Assembly (NCBI RefSeq): GCF_036884655.1
Contig: NC_088335.1
Location: 47,435,001-47,499,000, forward strand
Direction of reading: 5' to 3'
Source of the DNA: Musa acuminata AAA Group
Taxonomy: Eukaryota > Streptophyta > Magnoliopsida > Zingiberales > Musaceae
DNA: 64,000 nucleotides
Shown: positions 23,403 to 34,400 of the stretch, one piece after another
How the letters are laid out: every line of letters starts with the position of its first letter
Position numbering within the stretch: position 1 is the stretch's first letter
Notes under the pieces: generated by a model
Databases searched by the model: none
The model's input: only the letters and a program-made list of their open reading frames with translations
Told to the model about the DNA's origin: nothing
Translations under genes and position numbers: made by a program

Positions 23403-26400
23403 GGTTTCTTCTTCCCACTCTTTGGGTCTGAGACAGAGTTGTCTTCTGCTGCCAAGGCTTGTAGTGGAGTGGGGACTTGGAGTCATTCTTTGAGCTGGAG
23501 ATGAGATCAACACCCTTTTGTAGTTGTCGTTGCAGCGAGGCTGATGATGCAGTGATGCTGCCTCTGCACTGCAACAGCACTGCATGCTCTGTTAGATTTA
23601 GTCCTTGGCATTGAAGAGACACCCAGATGCACAGAGTCCTCCATGACCGGTGGACTCCACTACCTGACGCTGGCTTCATCTACCTCATGACCTACCATTA
23701 ATCTTGTGTTGATGATGCAGTACAAATAACAGGCTTAAAATAATAAACGAAGAAGAATACCGACACAGACTGCAGAACCCAAAGCAGGGATGGATTAAAA
23801 GCACTTGAAAGACTGACCCGTGAGTCGGAGATGATATGTCAGAGGTCACTGCGAAGCGACGACCCGAGTTCACTCCAGCGTTGCCTCCCGGTCGTCCTCC
23901 TCCGATCACACGGCTGTGACGAAGGTTACGATTCCCATGCAAGAGGTAGCGGTCGACGGTGGACGCACACCCATACTTTTATTCAGCTACGTCCAAAAAG
24001 GCGCACTGAGATGCTCCGTCGATTGTTGCACTGTCATCCTCCGCTGTACATTGATTAGCATGTAAACCAAAGGGAAAAGAAAAGTCAATGCTTTGTGAGT
24101 GAGACAGTACTCGATGGACATAATTACCATGCTTTAGTCTGCAATGTATGCTGTTCTCCGATCACCAAATCTTGCCATGCCCGGCTGCAGGATTATATAT
24201 GGCAAGGAATCTCCAAGTTCTTCACCATGAAATCCAGGTGTGTGAATAATGATCACATACAGAAAGGTGTCTGCTTCTGGTGGGGTTTCAGGTAAGACAA
24301 CAATGGTACAGTGAAATTTGGTAGAGAACGTGACATTGTCTTTTGCATTCCACCACAAACCCTCCACTAGCAAGTTGTTGACCTTTAACCAAAGAGAGTC
24401 AACCCCAAGCAGAAAAAGAACATAACCCACCCAAGAGAAAGATTGCCCACATCAACTTATTACTTTCAGAATCAGAATCCATGATGAAGATGGAACCGCG
24501 AGATCTGTCTCACCCCATCCCACGGGACTCCTTTCAAGATCTACCTTTTTTCCTTCTTCCCATGAGTTAATGGTATCGGATATGGATAGAGGTCTGAAGT
24601 GGCACCAACTTGAGCACCGAATGAAATGAATTCTTGAGCACGAAGACTGCACCACCACCATGATTGCTCTTGTCCTGCACTTGGGGCTTTGTTCCAAGTG
24701 TAACATCCACCGAGCTGACAGCATCTTAGTAAGGCTGATGAAACTGCACATATGATCTAAGTTGTTCTTTTCTTCTTCTTCTTCAAGAGTTCATTGGAGT
24801 GGGCCAACAATCTCGTCACTGGATTCTTCGAGAAATTGTAGGATTAGCATTGTCATTAGGTGGGAGCGATATTGTTGTCTGTTAAGAAAAGATAAGGGTT
24901 AGTAGGATTAACAATTAAACATTTATGCATAGGCACACATGATAATACATGTAACCAATACAGAAAAGGAAATTGCTATCACATAATCACCTGATACAAA
25001 TTGCTGTAAGCAACCATAAATTTCAGGAGCATTCTTTGTTAAGATAAACCAATTGCCTAATTCTGGAGCATTGTTCCCTGCAAATTGTCTATGATCCACA
25101 TCGAACAAAATAGATACCGATACAAGAATGTTTCCATATTGCAGGCTTCATATTACTTCTTAGAAGAAAAGGACAAATCAACTTTAACCAAAAATCTGAA
25201 TTTGAACTATTGTGATTCCTCAGGTGATTCCCATTTCGTATACAAATCATCAACAATGTTGTTGTACAAGGAATAGTGTAATCTAACAATAGATTGAAAT
25301 AAGCACTTCTGTAATAAGGAGTATCCAAGCAACAAGTGAAAGCTCAGACATGCCAAAGGAATTTGAAGAATTGAGAACCAATAGTAAGAACAAACTCAGA
25401 CCAATCCTTCAGCAATCACTGTTTTCTTAATTCTTTAGAAGATTCAAGATATAGCAATAGAATGCATCATAGAAAGACAAAATTATCTTTATGACATCAA
25501 CTACATCTAACATTGATAACTATAACAGAAAAGACTTCAAAACACACATAATGTTGATAGTTTCACATATTCTTCTTACCATAGTCTTTGAAACCTAGGG
25601 AATAAGAACTCTCCCCCTCGATGGTATAAATAAACTGCAAAACACATCTGGAGCAGACTGCCAAAAAACACTCAAGACAAATGTTACATGTGAAGCTTCA
25701 AGCTAAACAATGAGTTGATCTTACTGGGCTCAGTCCATGAAGGAACCGAAAGGCAATGGTCTACTTTGAGTAACTTGGACCATCCCAGTTCATTCTTTCA
25801 GCTTAGAGTATCGATTCCAACATTAAAGAGTGCTGCACAAAGGTTGATAACCTGTTGATAGTTTCTTTCAAAAGAAACAAATATTTATCCATGCTAAAAA
25901 GTGGCCCTAATAATCATTATCATAGCTTCCATAAACATTAACGATTATTTAACTCGACCTATCAAAAGGAACAGATGCAAGTCAGTTTAAAAGCCATTTC
26001 TTATCCTAATGAAATTCATCAACAAATGCATGTTTCTGGCTTGCTACAAAGCGTTACTCTAGGCTTGTAAGATTTGAGTTCTTGAGTCAATAGATCTATT
26101 AGGTTGGGTTGTAATAATTGGTATCAAAGCAAACCTGACGCTATCTATGTGATATGAGCGATCTGGAGTTGGGAATATGGACTCATGGATGGTGCAAGAG
26201 ACACTTCAAGATGTGAAGCCACCATTAGACTATGAATTGTACATGATGCCTACTAGAGAATGGTTCAAGATTATGTTTCAGGTCCTGATATCAGCACATA
26301 AGGTTAAGCTTGCAAATCCAAGTTACTGGAACAATGGTTTTATCAGGTTAAATCATGGCAATTTTCATATTTATTTTATATAAAAAATAAAATTAGCAAA

Positions 26401-27640
26401 AGTAGAAAGCAGAGTTGCTAAAAACATACCACATTAATAAACTTGCTAAAGCTACACAATTTAAAAATGTGTGGTAGATGGATTTGGTACAACAATTATC
26501 AATTTGAAGGAAGCTCACGCTTCTAGACATGAAAATGTTTACACCGATAACAGAGAGAAAACCATTACCCACAAAATCTCTTGAAAGAAAACTTTGGAAA
26601 AGAAGAAATTTACAAAGACCTAAAATGGCAGTCAGAAAGATGAATGATTAGACGATAGCACAGGATATGAGAATCATGCAAGAGAATAATTAACTTTGAC
26701 CACGACAGAATTGAAGATTTCCAATCACATTATAAGGTTCTTTTAGAAGAACATGAACAGATACCATAGACTGTGTAGCAAAAGAAATTGAATGGGAAGA
26801 CATAAAGGGTCATGTAAAGAAAGTTGCATATGGGAAGCAAAATTAAGAGCCATAAATATGAGGAAAAAAAAAGACAAATGGGAAGTATGTCACTGCAATT
26901 TTCTGTTTTATGATCTTATTATACATCACTTGGAGAAAGCAATTTTTGTTCAATTATCACTGTAAAAACAGATCAATTATAAAACAAACTCTAGGGCTTA
27001 AAAATGTGATAAAAAAGTGACATTAGTAGGAACAGTATAATACAATGTGAAATAGATTATAGATGGCCCACCATATAGTTCATATCAAATGGCTGGAGAA
27101 TGACATGCAAACTTGCTAAGTTAAGGAAATGACGTATTAATAAAGGTGATGTTAATTGCATAGAGGGACATAAGAAAAAAGATACTGAGCACAGGGCACC
27201 ACAACTCTCCTCCACATGAAGGTCATTTAAACTGCAATTCTAAGTGCGAAAGTTCAGTAAAAACTGAAAGTTCCAAAATCAAGTGAAACAATGTGGCACC
27301 ATAGCTAAGCAGGTAAACAAAATATTTTCTTTGAATTAATATCAATCTCAAGATAAATTACATGTTGTGATGGTTTATAAGAAGGTCACTTGTATTCAGT
27401 AGCCAAAATTTCGGATTCCTTATTCAACTCTTGTATAGAAAACTTAGGCTCATAGATTTGTTCCAGAGTAAAGACTATAAATGTGTTTTTGACAACATTC
27501 CCTTCGACCTCATTATATGTAACTAAAGGTACAATTAATTGTACCATCTTATCAACAAGAGAGGAAGCCCTACAATAACATTTAACTGTGGGTATAAACT
27601 ATGAATTATCCAAATATAGCCAATGAAAACAAAATTACGT
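23403..27640. other. Long intergenic region
   Basis: The RLK promoter and leader lie at the left end. About 23830-24760 has mixed composition with only short frames. At about 26119 the motif TGGTATCAAAGC resembles the initiator-Met tRNA primer-binding site of LTR elements, but no LTR or polymerase could be recognised around it. The rest is AT-rich with no supported gene. Confidence 0.45.
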
Positions 27641-27675
27641 ATCTTAGAGATCAGAGGCGAAATCTAACAATTTCA

Positions 27676-29118
27676 ATGCATTTAGTTCTCAGAATCATAC
27701 AAATGTCAGGTTACCATTCACTATAGAGTTTTATGATCAATACAGACTCATGGTACCAAAGAGAACAACACCTCAGATTCCGTCAAACACCATGGAATTG
27801 GTGACAGCAATTTCTAGAGCATTCTACAAATGCATGATCCAATAAAGCATCAACAAGGAGACAACATCAACACCATAACCTTATTCTATGAATTCCAAAC
27901 GAATCACAAGAGGGGAATGCATTTAGTTCTCAGAATCATACAAATGTCAGGTTACCATTCACTATAGAGTTCTATGATCAATACAGACTCATGGTACCAA
28001 AGAGAACAACACCTCAGATTCCGTCAAACACCATGGAATTGGTGACAACAATTTCTAAAGCATTCTACAAATGCATGATCCAGTAAAGCATCAACAAGGA
28101 GACAACATCAACACCATAACCTTATTCTATGAATTCCAAACGAATCACAAGAGGGGAATGCATTTAGTTCTCAGAATCATACAAATGTCAGGTTACCATT
28201 CACTATAGAGTTTTATGATCAATACAGACTCATGGTACCAAAGAGAACAACACCTCAGATTCCGTCAAACACCATGGAATCGGTGACAGCAATTTCTAAA
28301 GCATTCTACAAATGCATGATCCAGTAAAGCATCAACAAGGAGACAACATCAACACCATAACCTTATTCTATGAATTCCAAACGAATCACAAGAGGGGAAT
28401 GCATTTAGTTCTCAGAATCATACAATTGTCAGGTTACCATTCACTATAGAGTTCTATGATCAATGCAGATTCATGGTATCAAAGAGAACAACACCTCAGA
28501 TTCTGTTGAACACCATGGAATTGCTGACAGCAATTTCTAAAGCGTTCTACAAATGCATGATCCAGTAAAGCATCAACAAGGAGACAACATCAACACCATA
28601 ACCTTATTCTATGAATTCCAAACGGATCGCAAGAGGTGCATTTAGATCTCAGAATCATACAATTGTCAGGTTACCATTCACTATAGAGTTTTATGATCAA
28701 TACAGATTCATGGTACCAAAGAGAAGAACACCCCAGATTCCGTTGAACACCATGGAATTGCTGACGGCAATTTCTAAAGAATTCTACAAATGCATGATCC
28801 AATAAAGCATCAACAAGGAGACAACATCAACACCATAACCTTATTCTACGAAATCCAAACGGATCGCAAGAGGGGAATGCATTTAGTTCTCAGAATCATA
28901 CAATTGTAAGGTTACCATTCACTATAGAGTTTTATGATCAATACAGATTCATGGTACCAAAGAGAACAACACCTCAGATTCCGTCGAACACCATGGAATC
29001 GCTGACAGCAATTTCTAGAGCGTTCTACAAATGCATGATCCAGTAAAGCATCAACAAGGAGACAACATCAACACCATAACCTTATTCAACGAATTCCAAA
29101 CGGATCGCAAGAGGGGAA
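27676..29118. repeat. Six-copy 241-bp tandem repeat
   Basis: The marker 'gcatttag' recurs at 27678, 27919, 28160, 28401, 28638 and 28879, giving periods of 241, 241, 241, 237 and 241. Copies are nearly identical. Variants separate the left three (cgaatcacaag before the next unit) from the right ones (cggatcgcaag). The fifth copy lacks four bases (gggaatgc became gtgc). The array ends 47 bases from the PRELI stop codon, so it may lie in that gene's 3' UTR or flank. Confidence 0.97.
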
Positions 29119-29165
29119 TAACCCTTTACCTTTACATCTTGTGTTTGGCTCTTATAGATCGGAGA

Positions 29166-29744
29166 TCAGCAAGAAATGGCGGCGGCGGCGGAGGCGGTCT
29201 CGGCCTCTAGAAAGTTGCAGATCCTCTCGACGACCTCCCTCCCCTTGACGCTGTTCTGCTGGAACCTCTCGGCGCAGCGCTGCTCCACCTTCTCGGCGAC
29301 GGCGGCGAGAGCCGAGAAGGGCTTGCACCGGATGCTGGTCTCCTGACGGAAGGCGGTCCACCCCTCCGGCCGATCAGGGTGGGGCCGGTAGGTGGACCGC
29401 TCCTCCACCTCGAGCAGGCCACGAAGGCTAGCGTTGCGGACCACGATCTCCATGGACCGCCCGCGCGCATCGACCACCGTGGACTCCACGCAGTGGCATA
29501 CGACGGCGTCTTGGCCGAGGATCCGGCGGAGGAGGAAGGGTAGCGGCGGCCATCGGACGGTGATGGAGCGAACGGCCTGGAGGCGGCCGGAGTCGGGGTC
29601 GAGGCGGCGGTCGAGCGTGTGGACGTCGACGATGTGGGAGAGTACGGCAGGGGTCTCGGGATCCGTAAATTTGCGCCACGCAGCCGTCGTCACGCGGTCC
29701 CACGGGTGGTGGTACACGTGCTCCTGGGTGTACGCGCGAACCAT
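29166..29744 (-). CDS. PRELI/MSF1 domain protein (At5g13070-like)
   Basis: An intact single-exon frame of 192 residues, the usual size for plant PRELI/MSF1 proteins. It starts MVRAYTQEHVYHHPWDRVT at an ATG. The domain fills almost the whole protein: the HPWDRVT..AWRKF start, a central VDVHTLDRRLDP and RSITVRWPPLPFLLRRILG, then SMEIVVRNASLRGLLEVEE, and a C-terminal helix KVEQRCAERFQQNSVKGREVVE. Relatives (yeast Ups1/Ups2, animal PRELI/SLMO) carry phosphatidic acid or phosphatidylserine between mitochondrial membranes. A mitochondrial intermembrane role in plants is inferred from that family. The coding sequence is very GC-rich, in contrast to the AT-rich array that begins just past its stop. 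Confidence 0.9.
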   Translation of the reverse strand: MVRAYTQEHVYHHPWDRVTTAAWRKFTDPETPAVLSHIVDVHTLDRRLDPDSGRLQAVRSITVRWPPLPFLLRRILGQDAVVCHCVESTVVDARGRSMEIVVRNASLRGLLEVEERSTYRPHPDRPEGWTAFRQETSIRCKPFSALAAVAEKVEQRCAERFQQNSVKGREVVERICNFLEAETASAAAAISC

Positions 29745-30082
29745 CGGGCGGCGCAGATTAAGGGTTTGCGGCAGGCAGAGAAGCCCAGGGGTTTTATGGC
29801 GGCGGTGGGCAGCTGCGATGGTGGCGGGGTGAGGAGACGGAAATGGAGCGGAGAAATGGAAGACGGTGGCGGTTTCACATTTGAAGACTGAAACGCCGTG
29901 AGAAGAAAGGCACGGTGTGACTCGGCCGGCTCGGCCTAGTTGAGATGAGTTCCGGTTCGGATCTGAACGAATCGGGCTTCACAATCGATCCGATATCGCT
30001 CGAGTCTGACGGTTGAGTTTTTGTTAACCCGAGTCGGACATACGTAATGACGGAGAGTGTAATGTATCAGATGGACGAAACG
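29745..30082. other. Intergenic region, PRELI gene promoter side
   Basis: GC-rich next to the PRELI ATG, then more balanced. No clear TATA box or other gene was seen. Confidence 0.45.
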
Positions 30083-30482
30083 ATGCAGGTGAAGTAAGTA
30101 GCAAATGATGGTCTTTTAAGTTGATCGCCAGTCACAGTAGTACAAACACCAGGCAGAAGAAGAGGAAAGAGACGAAGAGATGTCGACGACAGGAAACATT
30201 ATTCACTTCGAGGCTTCTTTCTTTTCTTCCTTTTCCTTGTGAGGCTACTGCAGGTAGAAGGCGATGCAGGTGAAGTAGCAAATGATGGTCTTTTAAGTTG
30301 ATCGCAGGTGAAGTAGCAAATGATGGTCTTTTAAGTTGATCGCCAGTCACAGTAGTACAAACACCAAGCAGAAGAAGAGGAAAGAGACGAAGAGATGTCG
30401 ACGACAGGAAACATTATTCACTTCGAGGCTTCTTCCTTTTCTTCCTTTTCCTTGTGAGGCTACTGCAGGTAGAAGGCGAAGA
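30083..30482. repeat. Tandem duplication of the AG-peptide gene's 3' end and 3' flank
   Basis: A block of about 180 bases at 30083-30262 is repeated at about 30304-30482, with few differences (accaggcagaag versus accaagcagaag). A 39-base piece, 'caggtgaagtagcaaatgatgg' and following bases, is repeated once more at the junction (30265-30303). Each copy includes the last codons and stop of the AG-peptide frame, but only the right copy is joined to the gene. Confidence 0.9.
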
Positions 30483-30639
30483 AAGACAGGACGGAGGCTC
30501 CGATGGCGGCCCCCACGGCGGGGGCGGCTGCGAAGGAAGCAGCACTGGCGGGGCCAGGGGCGGGGCCCTCAGCCGCCAGGGTGGTGGTGGCCGTGGCGGC
30601 AGCGACGAGGACGGCGCAGGCGATCTTTCTCATCTCCAT
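30460..30639 (-). CDS. Arabinogalactan peptide (AGP23-like AG-peptide)
   Basis: A 59-residue secreted proteoglycan backbone, typical AG-peptide size. It starts [15 protein letters not shown] (signal peptide ending about TTLAAEG), followed by a short APGPAS core whose prolines would be hydroxylated and arabinogalactosylated. It ends in a hydrophobic tail ([13 protein letters not shown]) that fits a GPI-anchor signal. This layout and the MEM(K/R)KIACGV start match Arabidopsis AGP23 and its relatives, several of which are pollen-expressed. The frame is open upstream of this ATG, but the extension is low-complexity leader sequence. A TATA box at 30778-30784 and a (GA)n tract further up mark the promoter. 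Confidence 0.9.
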   Translation of the reverse strand: MEMRKIACAVLVAAATATTTLAAEGPAPGPASAASFAAAPAVGAAIGASVLSFFAFYLQ

Positions 30640-30777
30640 TGCGAACGGGCGGGTGGGCGGCGCGAGAGTTGGAACGGAAGCCGCCCGAGCTGCAGAGGAG
30701 ACGAGGGAATTAGACTCTGGGCTTGCCTCCCTCTTCTTTGGCAGGCCTGAGGAGGAATGGGAGCGAAGCGAGGGAGA

Positions 30778-30784
30778 TCTTATA
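30778..30784 (-). promoter_or_regulatory. TATA box of the AG-peptide gene
   Basis: TATAAGA on the minus strand, about 140 bases upstream of the ATG, with a (GA)n tract just beyond it. Confidence 0.5.
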
Positions 30785-30807
30785 GGACCGTATTGACAGT
30801 TGCCGTG

Positions 30808-30831
30808 CTCTCTCTCTCTCTCTCTCTCTCT
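30808..30831. repeat. (CT/GA)n tract in the AG-peptide promoter
   Basis: About 12 CT dinucleotides, reading GA on the gene's strand, 25 bases upstream of the TATA box. Plant BBR/BPC proteins bind such GAGA tracts; use here is inferred. Confidence 0.7.
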
Positions 30832-31471
30832 GAGAGCTGTCAAGGATTTGTGGCCTCTGGTTTTTCTAAGGGATCCATATTTTGAGGAATGCGTGGTGGC
30901 CATGTTTGGCAAGGGAAGGTTTACGTGCTTGCATTTGCATAGATAGTGGGGGGGTCTGCTGACCAGGTTATGAACACCAGAAATTTCGAGTCCAATTTAG
31001 CACACAACAGGTGATTGTTTGATGGAGTGTTTTGAATCGGACAACCACAACAATTAGAGCCACATTGCAATGATGCATCGAGTCAAAACTCCCTCATTCT
31101 TCAGCAGGCAGAATTGTTAGGAACAGCATCGAATTCAAAGAGTGCTCGAGTTCAGGTCATCTTTCAGCTCACTCAATCAAGCTTCTCTGGTGCTGTCTAC
31201 GTATTAATTAAAATTACAAAGTGTACTCAGCTGAGGAATTGGAGTTGTAAGTAATGATCAGTAAATCTTGAGACCAATATGGCATATCCAGCAAGCACAT
31301 AACAAAATGTAAGGAGTGCCGAAAATATACAACATAACAAATGCTAGAGAATTATAGTTTTGAGCTGCAGTTCCTGAATAAATGCTAACAGGAAACTCAT
31401 CAGACTCGGACTTTTAGAGCCTAATCCAGACTCCACAAATTATATATCCTGGTATTACAACTTTGATTACA
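30832..31471. other. Intergenic region between AG-peptide promoter and makorin 3' end
   Basis: No gene or repeat recognised. The right part is probably the makorin 3' UTR. Confidence 0.45.
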
Positions 31472-34400
31472 TCATGGATAATTATCATCATCGCTTTGTG
31501 AATCTTCATCGTCCATCTGCATAAGTAGAAAACTCGCTAGTAGACTGCCAAGATCGGCATCATCAAGATCCTCAGATTCCCCTTCGTTGATATCTAATAG
31601 AGCAGCAAGATTGGCTAACTCATTCCCCACGACAAGTTGGTTTACAACGTCTTCTAGCTCCTCTCCGTCCATTACTTGTCCGTGCCTGTGTGGATGGGGT
31701 CTATATCTGTGAGGTCTGCATGTGTTTCGCCTATTTGTACTTGGCTTGTAAATGTGCTGGAAGACAATGCATACATCACTGGTTATAGCCAAAACCTTAA
31801 CGAATGTGATTCATCAAATTGCAGAACAAGTACTGAAAACCTTAACGTCTTACAAAATGCGATGGCATCATACCACAATCTGGAATAAAATTAACAGATT
31901 ACAGTACCTGGACTAGGGATGATGATTCATAATGTTTTCATGTGTTCTAAAGTGGAAAACAATCTCATATCATCATAATAAGCAAAAAAAAATTCAGGTT
32001 CTATGCTAGTTCATCAATACTAATTTGTGTACGGTCAAGAAACTCAGGTTAAAGGCAGAGTGATAACAAAATTCAATGTTAATTCACAGGTTTGGTTCTT
32101 ATATAGCACTACAGACATATCCAACACATAAGAAAATGAAAAAGTCCACGGCATGTGACATACAAAACTGTACATGTAATAACTCAATGAACTATCAATA
32201 GACCTATTTGTTATGAAGATGTAATCAAGATCTCATTTGAAACCATGGTTCGTCTTACCGGTCTATACCAGTGTACCGGCCAACTATTGGTACGGTACAT
32301 AACAAGTTGTACCGAGTCATACTGAGCATACTAACACATGATACATAGGGGTGTACCGATGTGCCACACATACCAATCTCTTGTTAGACCAGTATGTACT
32401 GTCCATATCAGGTAGTACACTATGGAATGACAAACCTTGTTTGAAACTTCATTTTGTAGCAAAAGCATGCAACACTAACATCTTTTGTTAGTGACACTTG
32501 GTGAAGTCCAAAAGGAAAAAACCTATTCACTAACAAAATATATGAAAAAAAATAAACACAATTAAATATTTAGCAAAAGTGGAAAGGTCCCCTCTTATAA
32601 TGGCTTCCCGTGCCTTTCCCAAGTATCCTAAGTACAAATGATAGCTTACATGAAAGAAAAGAAAAATAATGAATAGAGTTAAGGTCCATTTTAGTCCCTA
32701 TGGTTTTGATCATAGACCATTTATACTCGTGTCTAAAATAATCCTCATATTTTAAAAAACGTAACATATAAGCTTCTCTTGTCAAGTCTGAGTTAACAGA
32801 CGTTAGAGTTTGCTTACGTGGTATGCTGATTCACAATAAACCATTAATACAATAACACGTGTAATTTAAGTTTAAAAAAGGGTTAAGGTCAATTTTAGCC
32901 CTTGTAATTTTGGCCATGGACCACTTAAGTCCTTATGGTTTACTCATGTATAAAATAACCCCTATATTTTCAAAAACATAGCATATAAGCCCTTCCTATC
33001 AACTTTGAATTAACAGACGTTAGAGTCTACTTACATGGCATTACTGACTCACAATAAGCCATTAATATAATGATACATGTAATTTAAGTTTTTTTAAAAA
33101 AACTAAGACTATCATCAATGGCGGGAGGAGACATCATCGTAGAAGCGACCACCAGCAATAGCACCGAGTCGCTGCAGCCTAACAGGGCGTCGTACGCATG
33201 TAGCCTCTCCCATGTTGACGACGAGCTCAGGAGCTTTCGATCTTACCTCAAGTGGATGTGTGTCAACCAGTCTGACATTAGACACGCAATGATCTCCCGG
33301 TCCCTTTTCCTCCTCCTGGGTGTCTTCATCCCCACCGCCTCACACTTCATCCTCTCCTGCGCCCTCACTCGTCGCGCCTACGACATGGTGGTCCAGCTCT
33401 TCCTCACCTTTGCCTCCGACCTCTCTTACCTTTACCGCTTCGTCTTCGTCCACAATGGCATTCGTCGCTTCCTCTTCCTCAATAAGATGGACCTTAAAAC
33501 TTAAATTACACATATCATTATATTAATGATTTATTGTGAGTCAGCATGCCACGTAAGCAGATTCTAACGTTTGTTAACTCATACTTGATGGGAGAGACTT
33601 ATATGCTACGTTTTTAAAAATGTAAGGGTTATTCTAAACACGAGTAAACCATAAGAACTTAAGTAGTCCATGGCCAAAGTCACAATGGCTAAAATGGGCC
33701 TTAACCATTTTTTAAACTTAAATTATACGTATCATTATATTAATGGTTTATTGTGAATCAAAATGCCACGTAAGTAGATTCTAGCATCTGTTAACTCAAA
33801 CTTGATAGGAGGGGTTTATATGCTACGTTTTTTAAAATGTAGGTGTTATTTTAGACACGAGTAAACCATAAGGGCTTAAGTGGTCCATGGCTAAAGCCAC
33901 AGAAGCTAAAATGAACTTTAACCCTAATAAATATAATTCAACAAGTATATATAAGATAAGAATGATTGTGAAGATATCAACATATGACAACTACAATAGC
34001 CACAATGGCATAAAAATTGAATGGTGAAATTGCTATGAGAACTTTGCCCTTGAGCCGTACAAGACATTACTATGTCCTGGTATTAACTTATGTTTGACAC
34101 AAGGTTTACAATTTCGGTCCGTACTAGTGTACCAACCAATGGTTGGTACGATACGTACCGAGTGTACTAATGATATGCCTAAAAAATATAAAAAATAACT
34201 CCAAAAATACCTAAAAATAAAAAAAAATAGATTAGGGTTTTTTAAGTTGGAAATAAATATAAATTTAGTATAATTTTAATAAAAATAATCTAAATTAAGA
34301 AAGAATATATGTCTTATTATTACATATGTCTTATGTGATATGGAAATATAAATGATTAGATGAAATTCTTTGTAACAAGACAAAGTGACACCAGAAACAT

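Noticed and set aside
28611..28805. A 64-codon open frame in the 241-bp array
   Set aside because: It exists only because copy five lost four bases; the same position is closed by a stop in the other copies.
29392..29891. GC-rich frames overlapping the PRELI gene on both strands
   Set aside because: Stops are rare in such GC-rich DNA; only the minus-strand 192-codon frame has a conserved domain.
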